Part shown: positions 1-13,745 of the stretch, piece after piece
Layout: each line of letters starts with the position of its first letter
Numbering within the stretch: position 1 is the stretch's first letter
Origin: Rhinopomastus cyanomelas
Taxonomy: Eukaryota > Chordata > Aves > Bucerotiformes > Rhinopomastidae
Direction of reading: 5' to 3'
Assembly (NCBI GenBank): GCA_013400115.1
Contig: VXBP01001835.1
Span: 1-64,000, forward strand
DNA length: 64,000 nucleotides
Translations under genes and position numbers: made by a program
Notes under the pieces: model-generated
What the model was told of the DNA's origin: nothing
The model's database searches: none
Seen by the model: the letters and a program-made list of their open reading frames with translations, nothing else

Positions 1-48
1 TCCCTTCCAATCCCTACTGTTCTGTGGTTCTGTGTTCTGCGATTCTAT
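1..48 (+). mobile_element. CR1 LINE 3' end
   Basis: Starts TCCCTTCCAATCCCT and passes into degenerate TTCTGTGGTTCTGTG terminal repeats. The rest lies outside the window. Confidence 0.85.
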
Positions 49-263
49 CTTGCTTCTCCTGACACAGTAGAAACAGAGTGATGGTGCAGGAGCCTCCAGC
101 CACAGGAAAGGTTGGGGTGAGTCCCCCAAGTCATGTACTTTCCTGTATGTGAAGATTACTTTAGTTTGTCCTCACATGAGAGCTATCAGAAGATGCTGAG
201 GTTGTCCGTGGGGTGAGCCCAGCCTGACCCCATGTCAGTACTTACGATGCTTCTTCGCTTACA

Positions 264-690
264 AATCACAGAATCCAAGAATCACAGAACCATTTATGTT
301 GGAAAAGACCTTTAAGATCATCGAGTCCAACCATCAACCCAGCACTGCTAGGTCCCCACTAACCCCTGTCCCTCACCCCACACCTCCATGGCTTTGCAAC
401 CCCTCCAGGGACGGGGACTGCCCCCCTGCCCTGGGCAGCCCAGGCCAGTTGTGAGGAACCCTTGTGGGCAGAAATTGTTCCTAAGAGCCAACCTCAACCT
501 CTGCCAGCATCACTAGAGGCCACTTCCTCTTGTCTTGCCACTTGTTCCTTGAGAGAAGAGACTCATGCCTACTTCACTCCAGTCTCCCTTTCAGGGAGTT
601 GTAGTGAGTGAGGTCTCCCCTGAACCTCCTTTTCCCCAGTTAAACTCCCCCACCCAGTTCCCTCAGCTACTCCCCAGAGCAATTCCTCTA
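264..690 (-). mobile_element. CR1 LINE fragment
   Basis: Starts AATCACAGAATCC, then GGAAAAGACCTTTAAGATCA, and continues with the CR1 tail (CCTCCAGGGACGGGGA, CTCTTGTCTTGCC) to about 690. Diverged copy. Confidence 0.85.
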
Positions 691-3600
691 GGAAAGATGC
701 CCCTTAGTGAGGAGCCCTCTGTCCCCCTTTGCACTATCTCTGGGGATGCCAAGCAGACAGAGGGGAGGGACAGGAGGGACAACACAAAGATCTCACAAGT
801 CAATCTTCCTACAGGTCCCCTTTTGCCTTCAGCACCCCATGCTGGAGCCGTCCCCCAACCCCCCGAAGGAAGGAAAAGTCATTTTCTCTGGATTTTCCCA
901 GTATTTTCTCAGCTGAGATGCTCCGGCAGTCACTGGGCTGTGACCCCACACCTTTATGGCCCCAGAGCTGGGGTCTGGAGAAGGTTTTCCTTTTTCTATA
1001 GAAGAGTTTTTCACCCTTTGGGAGGTATTTGAGGTGGGGCTCTTCGCTTTCTTTCCAAAGGAAGGTTGAAAGCTGACAGCACTGGTGGGTGCAGCTGAAT
1101 GGCAATTCCCGATGTCTGAAGTTCCCGGACAGACTCTTCCCAAAGAGATTCTGCAAGGATCACCCTGGGTGTGGGGAAGGAAAGCTAGACAGGTCTCCCA
1201 TTCCCTGTGTCCCACAGCCTGGTGGTATCTGGGACGCTGCAGTGGCACAGGCAGTTGTGTGGACAAGAGCCTCCTGGCTTCCCACAAAAGCAAAGGGCAT
1301 TTTGCACCATTTCAGAGAGATGAGCTTGAGAATCCATGGTCTGGAGCTAGGGCATGAAGGAAAATCTGTTAAAATCCACTTCTGGAAAGGATTTTGAGGT
1401 GAGACTCGACTTTTTAGTGCACCCAGCTGATTTTACTCCTTTTGTGTTGTTACAGCTCTGGCTTCTCGCCATCTGGTCAAGTCAAAGGTCTTTCCCCACT
1501 GCCATGAGATGCTGCCCCGGCCAGATTCCAGGGTTCAGCTCTAGGGAAGAGTGAAGGATTCATCTGGCCATGCAAAGCTGTACATAGTGCAGCCAGGAAT
1601 GTGTTTGAACTCCTGAGGTCAGCACTCCCCCAGCACTGCGCTGTCACGCCCATCTCAGCTCATTCCCTGTCTCAGTCCTCATCTTGAGACAGAGCAGTCA
1701 TGATTCAGGGGCATTTCTTCTTGGATGGTTTGCCGGAAAGAGACTTTAAAGGCTGCTCCTGGAAGAGGACCACGGAGCACGAGCAGCCTGGGAGAAGCTG
1801 GTTTGGTCATCCAGCTCCAAAACCAAGGCAGGAGCCACAGCATCCCTACGTGTGTCTTCTCTGAGTGGAAAACCAGCCACGCAAGTCACCTCCCTTTACA
1901 AAATCAGTTTCTTCAAACAAATGCTGCTCTGGGAAAACAGCTGGTTGAGATCACCAGAGGTTTGGGGTGCTGGAAGCAGTCAGCCTTCCTCTGTCTCACT
2001 ACACAGCCCAAATGGATCATTGTCTTCCATTCACGGCGTTCACTTGGCTCTGCTCAGCTTTTGAGGGAAGTCTCCTCGCCGCTCACCTAGGAGAAAGTAA
2101 TTGGCCAAATGCAATTCAGAGAGAGATCAGTTAGAAGAGGTGGCGATGGACAGTTAGGTCGCCGGCAAGTCCTATAAATCGCAGGTAGAATTTCCCCCTT
2201 TGCCATATACCAGTTTGATGAAGGAAATGGCTCATTTGCAAGACAAAGGTTTAATTAGGAGGGGAAAAAAAGGAAGGTCAGCAGAGATCAGATGTGACTT
2301 GCAAAGTGCTCCAGAAGTCTAACTGCAGCACCCACTGTATTTATTGAGAGCCAGGCTCTGGACCTGCTCTCTCGCTGCCCAGAATGCTAACGGCCCACCT
2401 TGAATTCTTCCTACGTGCAGAAAACCATCAGTACTACCCGGGCTGCTTTAAACCTCCTTGGCACCCACTGTCTTTTTATGATAATCAAAAGAGCTTTGCT
2501 AAGACCCAGAGACTCCCTTACCCATCTTGTTAATTGGGGATCCTTCTTCCCAGGTCAGGTTTCCAGAATGTGACACCTCTGGTGCCGCTGTTTCCTCCCC
2601 AACCCATCGCAACCTGAGCTTAGCAGAGTGTATTTACTGCTCCTTCTTATCACAGACATAGTCACAATGTAAATTGTGACAGAAATACCCATGGGCTGAA
2701 AGCTGATGGGATTTCTCCTCACCTCACCCTGTTCCAGATGGTTTTCATGGGTGTGCAAACGGCATGGACAGACATTTCAGTACAGGCTCTCTTGAAAGTG
2801 ATAGGAGCAACTTTATGGCTCGAAGGTTTAGCTGAGCTGGCCAAGGCACTCAAGCTGTGCCATCAATCTCAGCTTGTTTCAATGACCTTTGGGTCCAGAC
2901 GGGTCCAGGAGAGGCTCAGTGGTGTTTTGGATGCTGCCAGCTCTGTGGGAGGCAGGACAAATGGTAGCCCCATGTCTTGCTTTGGACACTGGGATGCAGC
3001 AGCCTGATAACACGCTCTGACATGCTGCTGCTCCTGCAGACAAGATGGGAAGCATCATCCCTTCATCTGCATCTCTGGGAGCTCCACGAAGTCTCCCTCC
3101 TGCTGCTCCCTGCTCCCTGTGGCTCCAAGGGGTTCCTGCCTGTGGGGATTGGCTTCAGTGCTCTCGGTGATGCGACTGCCCTTTGCTGGGGCTTCGCCAA
3201 TGGGCACAGATGCAGCTTCCAGCCTGCTCTGTGCTGCAGCTGGGGCTGGGCAAGGTTTAAGGAGGGCTGCTCCTTGGCCAGGATCACCAGGGGTCCAGGC
3301 ATTCCCCGGGAGCACCCCGGTGTGGGGTTTCATTAGTTGTCAAACATAACGAATAACTCCTCAACAGTGTATGGCAGGGTGAACGCCGCAAAGGCCCAGA
3401 GACAGCCACCGAGGTAGAGAGGAATCAACATGGCAGCTGGACCTGGCTCAGAGAACAGGAGTAATTTTTCCAGTCACTTCCATTTGTTCCAGTGCCCCCC
3501 AGTTTGAAGGAAGACCCCAATTCCACTTTAAGCAGCACTGTATGAAGCAGGACAGAGAGGAGCTGGGGTTGTAAACTGATGTAATTAAACAGGCAGTGTG

Positions 3601-6600
3601 AATTCCCAGCACCTGAGCCTCAAGCCGCATCGGCACCGCTCATCTCCATCCCTTCACCAAAGCAAACTGCACCCAACAGCCGGCAGAGGACGGAGGAGCC
3701 TCTTCACTCGTCTGCAGGATCAGGAACTCACAGCAATTATCAGCCAACAGTTCCAGCTGCCTGGTAAACTGTTAACACTAAAGCAAACACAGCCCAGCTC
3801 CGAGGCTGGGAACACAAGAGCTCTAATTATTCTGAAGTTTAACTATTGCCCCCATCTCCAGATCCAGGGAGCGAGACGACGCCGAGCCCGGTGCATCCGG
3901 CTCCTGACAAAGACGCGTCGATGCTCCTCATGCAGAGGTTCAAGAGGGCTTCTAGGACGCTTAAGATTCAGGTGCAACATGCAAAAAGGATTAACCATTT
4001 CTTCCCCACAGCAGACAAAAGCTTGGGCAAACTGCCTTCCTAAAAGCTGCTACAAGTGAGAGATTCCACCCCCCTCCAGTCTTTGCTGAGCGCGTGGGGG
4101 ATGTTCAGCCGTTCTGACAAGCTGATCATGTTCAATATCAGCCCAGCTGACTCGATAGAGATGTCAGGCAGGAGAAGCCGGCCTCGCAGTGTAATTGGCT
4201 TACACTTCCGTAGATCCTGGCCTTCAAAATGCGATTTGGACAAGGGAGTTGCGCAGGGCTTTATCCTGGGAGGTCTCACAGCCTTCTCTGCGGCAAACCC
4301 GGGGCAGCTCTGCATACAGGCTGCAGATATGGTTGGGATTTATGGAGTTTTCATTATTTTAGTAGCACTCACTCGACTTGGGGTCAAATATCTTCTTCCA
4401 ACATTTTTTTCCTTTAAGGAAAGAGCCCATATGTCACAATCTCATGCCTCATCTAATTGCGCAAGTGTTTCTTTTGTCCTTGAAACCAAAAAGTGGACCG
4501 CGTATCCAGGAGCTACAGCATGAAAAAGCATCTGCCTTTGGTATTTGGCATGCCTCTATTAAAAACCCGTCGCCTGGGCTATCTTTTTTTTTGTTTTTTT
4601 AATTCCAACCAGAGCACTTCTGCTCAGATTTAAGCAGACAGTTGTGAAGGTCAAGCTACGAGTGTGGAAAAAAAAAACCCCAAATCCTTCGGAGCAATAT
4701 TCAGAACATTCATGGTTTATACACAACAGAATGGAGACCGACCTGGAGCCAGCAAAGCCGTGTGGAGTCCTGCTGAAAGCACGGGAACGCCTCACGCACT
4801 CAATCTCCTCCAAGCTCCTGCCAGAGTGGAGTTCAGGTCTACTCACAAGACACAGCTCCCCTCCCTCCCTCCCAGTCTGACAAACGTAGCGCTCAGTATG
4901 CACAGAACTCTTCCATCTTTAAAAAATAATTGAAAAGGTGCACCCTGAAGTTCACTGGATTGATCCTTCTGAATTATTTTATTTAGAAGACACTTCATTG
5001 TGTCCAAGATTCACTGGAGAGGTTACAACGCCCAGCCTTCAGGACGTCGACGCACTAAAAGGGAGCGTTGCAGGGAATGCTAAAATCCCCACTAGCGTAC
5101 GGCCCAGAAAGAGCGCCAGATTTATGGAATGTGAAAATTACTTTGTGGAGTTTAGATAAGGCATCGGCTGCTGGGGAAAAGCAGAACAGAGGCCAGGATC
5201 CTTCTGCCTGTGTCTTACAGCGCAGCAGCCCCGAGACGGACTCTTTCGCCTCTCCCTTACCTCCCTTCGAGCCTTTGCTTCCCAAGCTGGAGCTTTGGAG
5301 ATGCGAGTGGTATTTCCTGGCACGCTTGATTAAATACCTCCCCTCGTTATTTATTGCCCATTAAACAACATATTTGCTGCGTGTACCTTCATCAGACAGA
5401 CAGTCTTCGCTATCAACTGCAGACCTCAGCACGTCAGGCCGGAGCAGTCTGCTGCGATGGTCTCTATGTTGGGCTGCAGCTGAGAAGAGCCAAGAAAACT
5501 CTGTCAGCACAGGCTGGGGTTCTCTCTGCTCATTAAGAAGCACTTCTGGTATCTGAGAATTACCCCAGTTTACCCCATTTTGCATTTCTTTGTGCATGTG
5601 ATAAGGTTACAATACCGAAAGATGTCCAAAGGTTTTTCTCCCCCCCTCTTCCTCCTGGGGAATCTCTCTCTTTGGGTGCTGCAGGAACGATGGACCCATT
5701 GGAGCACCGGTAGGCTGTGAAGTTTAAAGTGAAACCAAGGGTGAGGGAAGGAATGACAAGCCCTTTCTACTGAAATTCTCTCCCCAAATGGATTTGGCAG
5801 AGCCCAGCTCTGCTGCTCTTAAAGCAAGGTTTATCATTTATGCAGGCTGCTGCCTGAAGGGGGAAAAGATCTTTGAAGTTGCTGAATGATGGAAGGGTCT
5901 TCCCCCCCTTCTCCTCTCCCTCACAGACAGTTTTAAGGGTGGAGACTGGGAGATGCTCAACTGCCCCGAATGAGGAAATTACATGACAAATTAAACAATT
6001 AGGGGTTTTAGTGCCGAGCGTCTATTTAGACATTCAGCACCAAATCTGCGTTGAGTGCGGGGAGCGGGCACACCTAGAATCCCACCCTGTGCACTGCTCC
6101 CCACCACCTGGAATCCTGCCCTATGCTAGCCGAGAGCTCCCCCAGCCCCGTGGCTGCACCCTGAAGACATTTCTGTATCGTTGAACTTTATTACCGAGGC
6201 ACTGCCTGGACACTGTTGGAGTGACAAGAACTGTTTCCTTAATTACTGGACATTGATAGTAGCATTCACTCCAGCAGCCCCAGCGCTATTCAGTCAAGCA
6301 AGATTCAATACAAAAAAAGCTGATTTGCCAAAAAAGAGATTAGCATAAGTGCCTACAGTCACATTCTGTTTTGGAAGGTAAAGCTACTGTGTCTGTGAGC
6401 TTTCTTGTGGGAACTTTGTAAAGAGAGATTAATCTAGTTTATCTCCTTCAAAAGATATTTGAGGGAAATCACAGCCAGTCTCTGTTTGGGTTCTTTCAGG
6501 TAATATTTTTCTCTAAACACATGAAAAAAAACCAGCCTCTCAGAAAGGGCTAATCGACAGCACCGAGGGCTGGTTTTTTCCCCCTTACATGGACACAGGT

Positions 6601-9600
6601 GGTCGTTGAGACAAGCTCCGTGTTCCCTGGTCCACTATTGCCGGGCTCTTTGTCATTTAATCAAGCGGTGACTGTACCTGTTGCACTTTAAAATTAAATG
6701 CTATTATTTATGGTGGAACTTGTTCTGGTTAAAAATGCAGAGCTCAGCACTGCGTACGTTTGTAAGCAGAAGGTTAAGCAGGACATTTTAAATGGTAAAG
6801 CAAAGGGCTTAATCAAGGCTGAAGAGCAAAACGCAGTGGGATAACAGATACAGTAAATAGGCATTAATCACCACACAAGCTTAATCCAGGTATTAGGCAG
6901 TCTTGGGGCTAATACGAAGACTCACTTACATAAGGGCTCGTCCTACCAACCCCAAAGCAAGTGAATAACTTTATTCTTGGGACCGATCTCACCAGTGTAC
7001 AAAGGCCCTTGCAATATCGGGCCTCACATTATGTCTCTGTAAGCTGATCTTTGCACAATTACTGTGCCTGAAGGGGATATCTGAGTTAGAAGGTTTTGAG
7101 GGGGGTGGGCTTTAAGGAGAAAATTGAATTGACACAGCATAAGGAGACACTTTTTCATGGTTTGGGGTCCGTCATCCCCCCCCCAGCCTTGACACTGTCT
7201 ATTATTGTGACATCAAAATCCGAGCTAAGTGCTTCTTGCCAAAGATGGACCAGATGAAATCACGAAGCCAGTATCATCCCATGGGAGACAGCTCACTGTC
7301 TTAGTGACAAATTTAGTGATCACAAATCCAGGCTTAGAACATAGTCCTTCCCTAGTCCTAATCCAGCACTTGCGCACAGGATTTGCCTTTAATTACTGCT
7401 GAACTAAAATTTCAGTTTCAAGAAGATAACAGCCCATCCATAGGTATGAAATTTGCTGTGCAAATGTTCTTTTATTAGACGCTTAGAAACATTAAAGTGC
7501 TTCCACATTTAAGTTGACATTGAAACCTCCGAGTCTTTAGCCAAACAGGCATGTCGTAGGTTCTGACACACGAGCAGATGAACACCAGCCTGGGTTCTGG
7601 CACCCTGGTCAAGCCTGCCTTGCCTATCCCTGAGAGAGAACAGGCAGGCTTATGCAAAGCACGACACAACCTAACCTGAAGGCAAGGGGAAAGGAGGTGG
7701 AAGTGGGGAATGGGGGAGATGGCCACAGTTTATCTATTCAAGGAACAGCAAGATAAAAAGAAAAAAAAAAAGAGTCCACAAACCTTTAATTGTGACTGCA
7801 GGAGAGGGACAGTGATGTAACTGTTCCCAGGGAACACTATTCTTATTTTGTCGAGGGAGGTGAGCCAAGATACTTAAGCTCTAGAGAACCTTTAACACAG
7901 GAAGCTATTTATCATAACAAGCTTGGTTGATACTGCTCCCATACTGAACCAATTAGATTAGCCTATTTCGTCATACTTCATAACTTGGGATGATAGGTTT
8001 CCAAGCATGGTACAGTGCAGTAATTGAATTTTGATCAAACACACATGGCCCATAACCCAGTATGTGAAACTTTCAGAACAGTTCACAGCTTTTAAATATC
8101 CAGTCAACATGTTGCCAAAAGTACAGGATGTACTTGATGCAAGTGGGGGGGAGCACGAGTCCACGGCCGTAACTCGGTACAGCTGTAAAACAAACATTTT
8201 TTTGTTCCGATTCTGTTCCTACTTTAGCAAAGGAGCTGGGAGGAAGACAGTGAATGTCAAGTAAGCCGTTTTTCGCCCCAGCCCCCACTCCCCCCAGCCA
8301 CACATTTCCCTTTTAATAGTCTTAGATTACCACAACCTTTTACATTCACTATGCTGCACTTACAGACTGTATTAGACACAGCAGCAATTAGGTTTGCTAG
8401 CATGACACATCCATTGCCTACACCTAGTTAACAAGATAACTCAAAAGTCCCATGCACCATCCTCTTAATAGAGCTAGAATCAAGTGGGCCATAGAATTCA
8501 AGCCCTAAAAGTTATCCCCCATCTCTGCATCCCCCAGGCTTCTGCTTCTGCCAATACAATCCATATGGTGGGCAGTCTCATCAAGCTCAAGGTGAGCACC
8601 CCATCAGCACTCTGCAGGCAGTGATCTCCTCTTATGTGCTCTTGCCATGTTGTCCCCACGGTAAATCCAAGGAACTTTGAAGACAACTCTGTGTAAAGGA
8701 AACAGAATACATTAATGAACCCATTTTTCTATGGCTCTAGTGACTAGGGGGCAAAACACCCGCTGCAGAACAGGTTTGTGACGTGGAGAATGCTGTGCCA
8801 GACTTTCTTTTGAGCAAGTAATGGCTATCCATATCAAAGCTGCTCTCTGGCCTGCAGCTAGGAGTCTGGCATGCCTAAGCAAAGGAGCAGGAGATCCCCA
8901 ACCTCTGCCAACTTTTTTCTCAGCTTTGAATGCTTTGACCTGAAAGGCAGCGGGAGGCAGCTCCAGGCATCTCAGCTGCCCAAAGGAGAAGCACCAGGGC
9001 AGCCAACACCTTCACTTTCATCAAGGTGGTACAAACGATGTAGAAGATGGGAATTACTGCTGCAGCCCTTGGAAGAGTGTAGGATCTGTTGGTTTACCCA
9101 AGAGCTTCTAGCTGCTCTGTGCAGATCAGTCACCTCTGAGCCACCACACACCTGTCCTGGAGTGCACCTGTGTGATAGATCAGCCACAGGTTCCAAGGGG
9201 AGAACTGGTGCTTTTCAAATGTAACAGCATGTACGTCTTATTTAGTCCTGCTGTTGGTTGGGGACAGCTCTACTGCCTGATTCCAGCCACTACCCCATCA
9301 GAGAGAGAGTGCAGAGGATGTTCTGGGTCCATCTCCCTGCCTGCCCCGCTCCCTGCTAAGTTACGATGCTGCAGAGAAAAGAGGGGAAAAAATAGAATTT
9401 GGTGTTCAACTTATCAGACTTGGACCAAGCGTCAGCTCAAACCAAGGTTAAATGTGCCTGTCCTAAGCTGCTTAAAGATAGGATTTATACAGCAATTACA
9501 GTAATGGAAACTGATCTTTATAACTTTTATACTGCCTAAAATTCTGCTGTGTCATACACATCTGCAGAGCCCGAGAACTCTGCCTCTTCGCGAGAGCACT

Positions 9601-10210
9601 GCAGTCTTCAAAGCAGCCATCCCAACGTATAATGGAGAATTATTGGAGCACCAGTGCGTTCCAGACGATAATGAAGCGCGAAGAGCGAGGCTCAGAAATC
9701 TCAGGAAAAGCAAGCAGTTTGTGTGTGAGGCAAACAGCATTTTAAAGCACTTTTCATGTTGCAAGGAGTTTATGGAACGAAATGTTTATCCCACACAGCA
9801 CGAACAGCACTGAGCCTGCCCGTTTTATTCTCCTGCTTCCTTCCTTTTCCTTTGCCACAGCCCTAGCTGTGTCCAGAGAGTGACCACAGTGAAAAAGCGT
9901 CTTGGTCAGCCAGAATCCTCACATCCACTTCCCAGCTTTCTCTGCTGTGCAAGGAAAAACAGCGGAGCGCTCGGACTCTGCTGTAGGATGAAGGACAACT
10001 TCAGGAGAGCCGGAGATGTGACAGGGGGTTTGGCTCCACCTTCAGGAAGCAGAAGGCAAGGAGACAACACTGGCTTCAGCTTCAGGCTTGGTTTCTGCAG
10101 AGCCTGGGGCCTGCGACCTCCCCTTACTCACCTCTGCTGCTCCCCGATGTGTGTCTTTGGTTCATGGACAGAAAAGATGCCCCGATCTGATGTCGTGACA
10201 TTTCTACACA
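691..10210. other. Intergenic, no gene supported
   Basis: About 9.5 kb with short, unconvincing open frames only (longest 155 codons near 4056-4523 and 153 near 3598-4059, neither like a known family). No CR1 is recognised here. Some stretches (about 4060-4260 and 6600-7060) look like non-coding sequence under constraint, an impression only. Short homopolymer runs occur near 4585-4601, 4669 and 7758-7771. Confidence 0.6.
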
Positions 10211-10905
10211 GGATCATTAGGGATTGGACAGGACCTCAAAAGATCATCCAGTCCAATCCCCCTGCCACAGCAGGATCACCTAGACCAAGTCGCACAGGAA
10301 CACATCCAGGCGGGTTTTAAACATCTCCAGAGGAGAGTCCACAACACTCCTGGGAATCCCTTTCTAGTGCTCTGTCACCCTCACTGTGAAGAAGTTCCTC
10401 CTCATATTTATACAGAACCTCCTGTGTTCCAGCTTGCACCCATTGCCCCTTGTCCTGTCACCAGATGACAATGAGAAGAGCCTGGCTCCATCCTCCTGAC
10501 ACCCACCCTTCAAATATTTATGGACATTAATGAGGTCACTCCTCAGTCTCCTCTTCTCCAAGCTAGAGACCCAGCTCCTTCAGCCTTTTCTCATAAGGGA
10601 GGTGTTCAGTTTCCTTCGTCATCTTTGTGGCTCTATGCTGGACACCCTCCAGCAGCTCAATGTCCTTCTTGAACTGAGGGGCCCAGAACTGGACACAATA
10701 CTCCAGATGTGGTCTCACTAGTGCAGAGTAGAGGGGGAGAAGAACCTCTCTCGATCTGCTAACAACTCTGCTTGTGATCCACCCCAGAATGCCGTTGGCC
10801 CTCTTGGCCAAAAGAGCACGTTGCTGGCTCATAGTCATCCTGCTGTCCACTAGGACCCTACACTGCTCTCCAACAGGTCAGTCCCCAACCTATACTGGTA
10901 CATAC
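10211..10905 (-). mobile_element. CR1 LINE fragment, ~700 bp
   Basis: Starts GGATCATTAGGGATTGG and ends within CAGTCCCCAACCTATACTGG. The minus strand keeps an ORF2 C-terminal remnant (MSQQRALLAKRANGILG, PLYSALVRPHLEYCVQFW) at about 10850-10563. Confidence 0.95.
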
Positions 10906-11474
10906 TCGATTCAGCTCTGAAAAATCCAGTTCCTCTTAGAGGGACCTGAGAACTTGTGGCAGGATGTCCAAAGGAAGCCGACGCATGACCAAACAGAGCT
11001 GACACACCAATGAAAAGCAGCTCGGAGTTGAAAAAGCAGAAGCTGAGACCCAGAGGATGCAGTGGAGCCATCCACACTGTGAGTGCTAAAGTGTCCATAC
11101 AGAATGCAGTTTTCTAATTCACAGAGATTAGGGAGGTTCTCTGGGCAACACAGATGGATGGAGAGGAAGAAAGTGGGAAGAGTCTTGATCGAATTTCAGT
11201 CTAGCAAAACACTTAAGCACATGCCTACAGCTTGGCTATTTTTTCTCCCCAGACTCAGGCAGAAGATGCAAAGAGAATAATCTCTGGTATTTCACCTCTC
11301 AGCAGCCTCTGATGCAGGCTGGACCCAGAACATTGTAGCTGGTCAAACAGTGTGATTTGAATGGATCACACGGGCTGCTCAGGTCCACCATGTCCTGGGA
11401 TGCACCACCTGTGTGGCCAACAGATCAAGAGAGATGAGTCTTCCCCTCTGCTCTGCCCGTGAGAGATCCCATCT

Positions 11475-11982
11475 TCAGGATTGTATCCAGTTGTGGTGTC
11501 CCCAACATAAAAGGGACAGAGATCTGTCGGAACAAGTCCAGAGGAGGGCCATGAGGATGATCCAGAAGTAGAAGCCCTCTGCTACAAAGACAGGCTGAGA
11601 GAGCTGGGATTATTCAGCCTAGAGAAGAGAAGGCTTTGGGGTGACCTTATAGAGGCCTCCAACATTTGAAGGGAAACTACAGGAAGGCTGGAGAAGGACA
11701 TTTTACAAGATTTTCCAGCAACAGGACGAGGGGATATGGCCTTTAAACTGAAGGAGAAGAGGTTTAGACAGGAACTTAGGAAGAAATTCTTCAGTATGAG
11801 GGTGGCAAGACTCTGGAACAGGTTACCCAGGGAGGCTGTGGATGCCCCCTCCCTGGAGATGTTCAAGGCCAGGCTGGAGCAACCCGGTCTGGTCAAGAGG
11901 CATCGCTGCTCATGGCAGGCAGGTTGGATTAAATGATCTCTGAGGTCCCTTCCAACCTGAGCCATTCTATGAGTCTATGAAT
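11475..11982 (+). mobile_element. CR1 LINE fragment
   Basis: Contains GGACAGAGATCTGTCGG, GAAGAAATTCTTCAGTATGA, and ends GGTCCCTTCCAACCTGAGCC with ATTCTATGAGTCTATGA. The terminal repeat fixes the orientation. Confidence 0.95.
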
Positions 11983-12031
11983 TAGAATGATACTTTCTTT
12001 AAGGAAGCCACATAATGCCCATCTGTAATCA

Positions 12032-12498
12032 TGAATCACAGAATTACTGAGGCTGGAAAAGACCTCTAAGATCATCAAGTCCAGCCCATGACCTGACATC
12101 ACCGCAACCTAGACCATGACACAACGTGCCACATCTAGTCTGTCCTTCAACACCTCCAGGCATGGGGAGGTGCCCACCACCGCCCTGGGCAGTCCATTCC
12201 AGGGTCTGATCACCCTTTCCATGAGGAAGGGCTTCCTAACATCCAACCTGACCTTCGCCTGGAACCTTCAGGCTCTGCCCTCTCATGCTGTTGCTAGCTG
12301 CCTGGGAGAAGAGCCCAACCCCCAGCTGACTACAACTTCCCTTCAGGTAGTTACAGAGAGTGATAGGGTCCTCCCTGAGTCCCCCCTTCTGCAAGCTAAA
12401 CACCCCCAGCTCCCTCAGCCTCTCCTCGGCAGACTTTCCCCTCACCAGTCTCTTTGCTCTCCTCTGGAGCCACTCCAGCACCTCAACATCTTTCTGGA
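12032..12498 (-). mobile_element. CR1 LINE fragment
   Basis: Starts TGAATCACAGAATTACTGAG, then CTGGAAAAGACCTCTAAG, and ends near CACCTCAACATCTTTCTGG. Confidence 0.95.
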
Positions 12499-13264
12499 AA
12501 CAAGGGACAAAACAGCAAAGCAGTTAAGGATGAGATGACACCGACTTTGAAGCACCATGTGATGTATCAGTGGACTCTCATGAGACAACGGAAATGTATG
12601 GTTGCTTGCAGCATCTCACCCTTGGCATTTCCCCAACTGGGTGCTTAAGCACCCGACCTGATTGTATTCAACATGATCTTCTGGAGGAAGCAGGTTTGAA
12701 CTGCACAGCAAGCAACAGGAACGGTTCTCAGTGCAGAAATGGGCTAAACACCTAATGAATCTAAAAATAAAAATACCCCCCCCCAAAATGCCGAGGAGAG
12801 ATTCAAGAAGAGCGAGCAGACGGAGCTGCGTAAGCAAATAGAACTGAATATACTCCTGAGGAACAAAGGAAACAATTTTTGATGGGGTGACAACAGATGT
12901 TCTCCACAAAAATTCTAACGGAGCATTTCAAACACAAAGACCTTCCTGTGGAGCTGAGAAGTTTTACTGGCAGATGTGCAGTAATACATCTTTGGAAACA
13001 TAGTCAACCCCCCAACATTGAAGGTGTTATCAGGTCCTGAAAGCAGAAGTGATATCTTTGTGTAGTAAGTGGTGGGCGGTGGTGGAGTGGGAAAACAGTT
13101 TGGGTAACAAAACACTGTCATAGGAATCCACCATCACACAGTTGTGAGAAGAGTAACTAGTCAGAGAGTTTGTTCTGCAACACCACCAAATCCGCTCTGT
13201 TGGAAAACAAGCCCTAAAGATTAGTGGGAAACGCACAGGCTGACCTAAGCAAACTATACAACCC

Positions 13265-13745
13265 AGAGGAAGGGACACCTTCACTAGATCAGGGTAACCA
13301 TCCAACCTGGCCTTCAGCACTTCCTGAGATGGGGAAGCCACAGCTTCCTTAGGAAACCTGTTCCAGCATCTCAGCACCCTCACAGCAAAGAATTTGTTCC
13401 TCATGTCCAACCTCAATCTCCCCTCTTCAAGTTTGAAACCCTTTCCCCTTGTCCTCTCACCACCATCCATGTCAAAGGCCCTATCCCAGCTGAAGGAGCC
13501 CCCTTCAGAGATTGGAAAGCTGCTAGGAGGTCACCTGGGAGCCTCCTCTTCTCCAGGCTGAACAACCCCAACTCACTCAGCCTGTCCTCACAGAGGAGGT
13601 GCTCCAGCCCCCTGATCATTTGAGCTGTTCTCCTCTGGACACCTTCCAGGAGCTCTGCGTCCTTATGTTGGAGACTGCAGAACTCCAGGTGGGGTCTCAC
13701 AAGTGCAGAGAAGAGGGAGAGAATCACCTCCCTCGATTGACTGTC
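13265..13745 (-). mobile_element. CR1 LINE fragment lacking its 3' end
   Basis: Starts inside the element at AGGGACACCTTCACTAGATC and ends at CACCTCCCTCGATTGACTG. The terminal ATTCTATG repeats and about 60 bp are missing, so it was truncated or deleted after insertion. Confidence 0.9.

Noticed and set aside
3598..4523. Two open frames of 153 and 155 codons
   Set aside because: No recognisable family, no splice or promoter context, and they overlap each other; chance open frames are likely.
9880..10320. 146-codon plus-strand open frame
   Set aside because: Its C-terminal part is antisense CR1 sequence and the rest matches nothing I know.
12116..12538. 140-codon plus-strand open frame
   Set aside because: Lies almost entirely in a CR1 copy read antisense.
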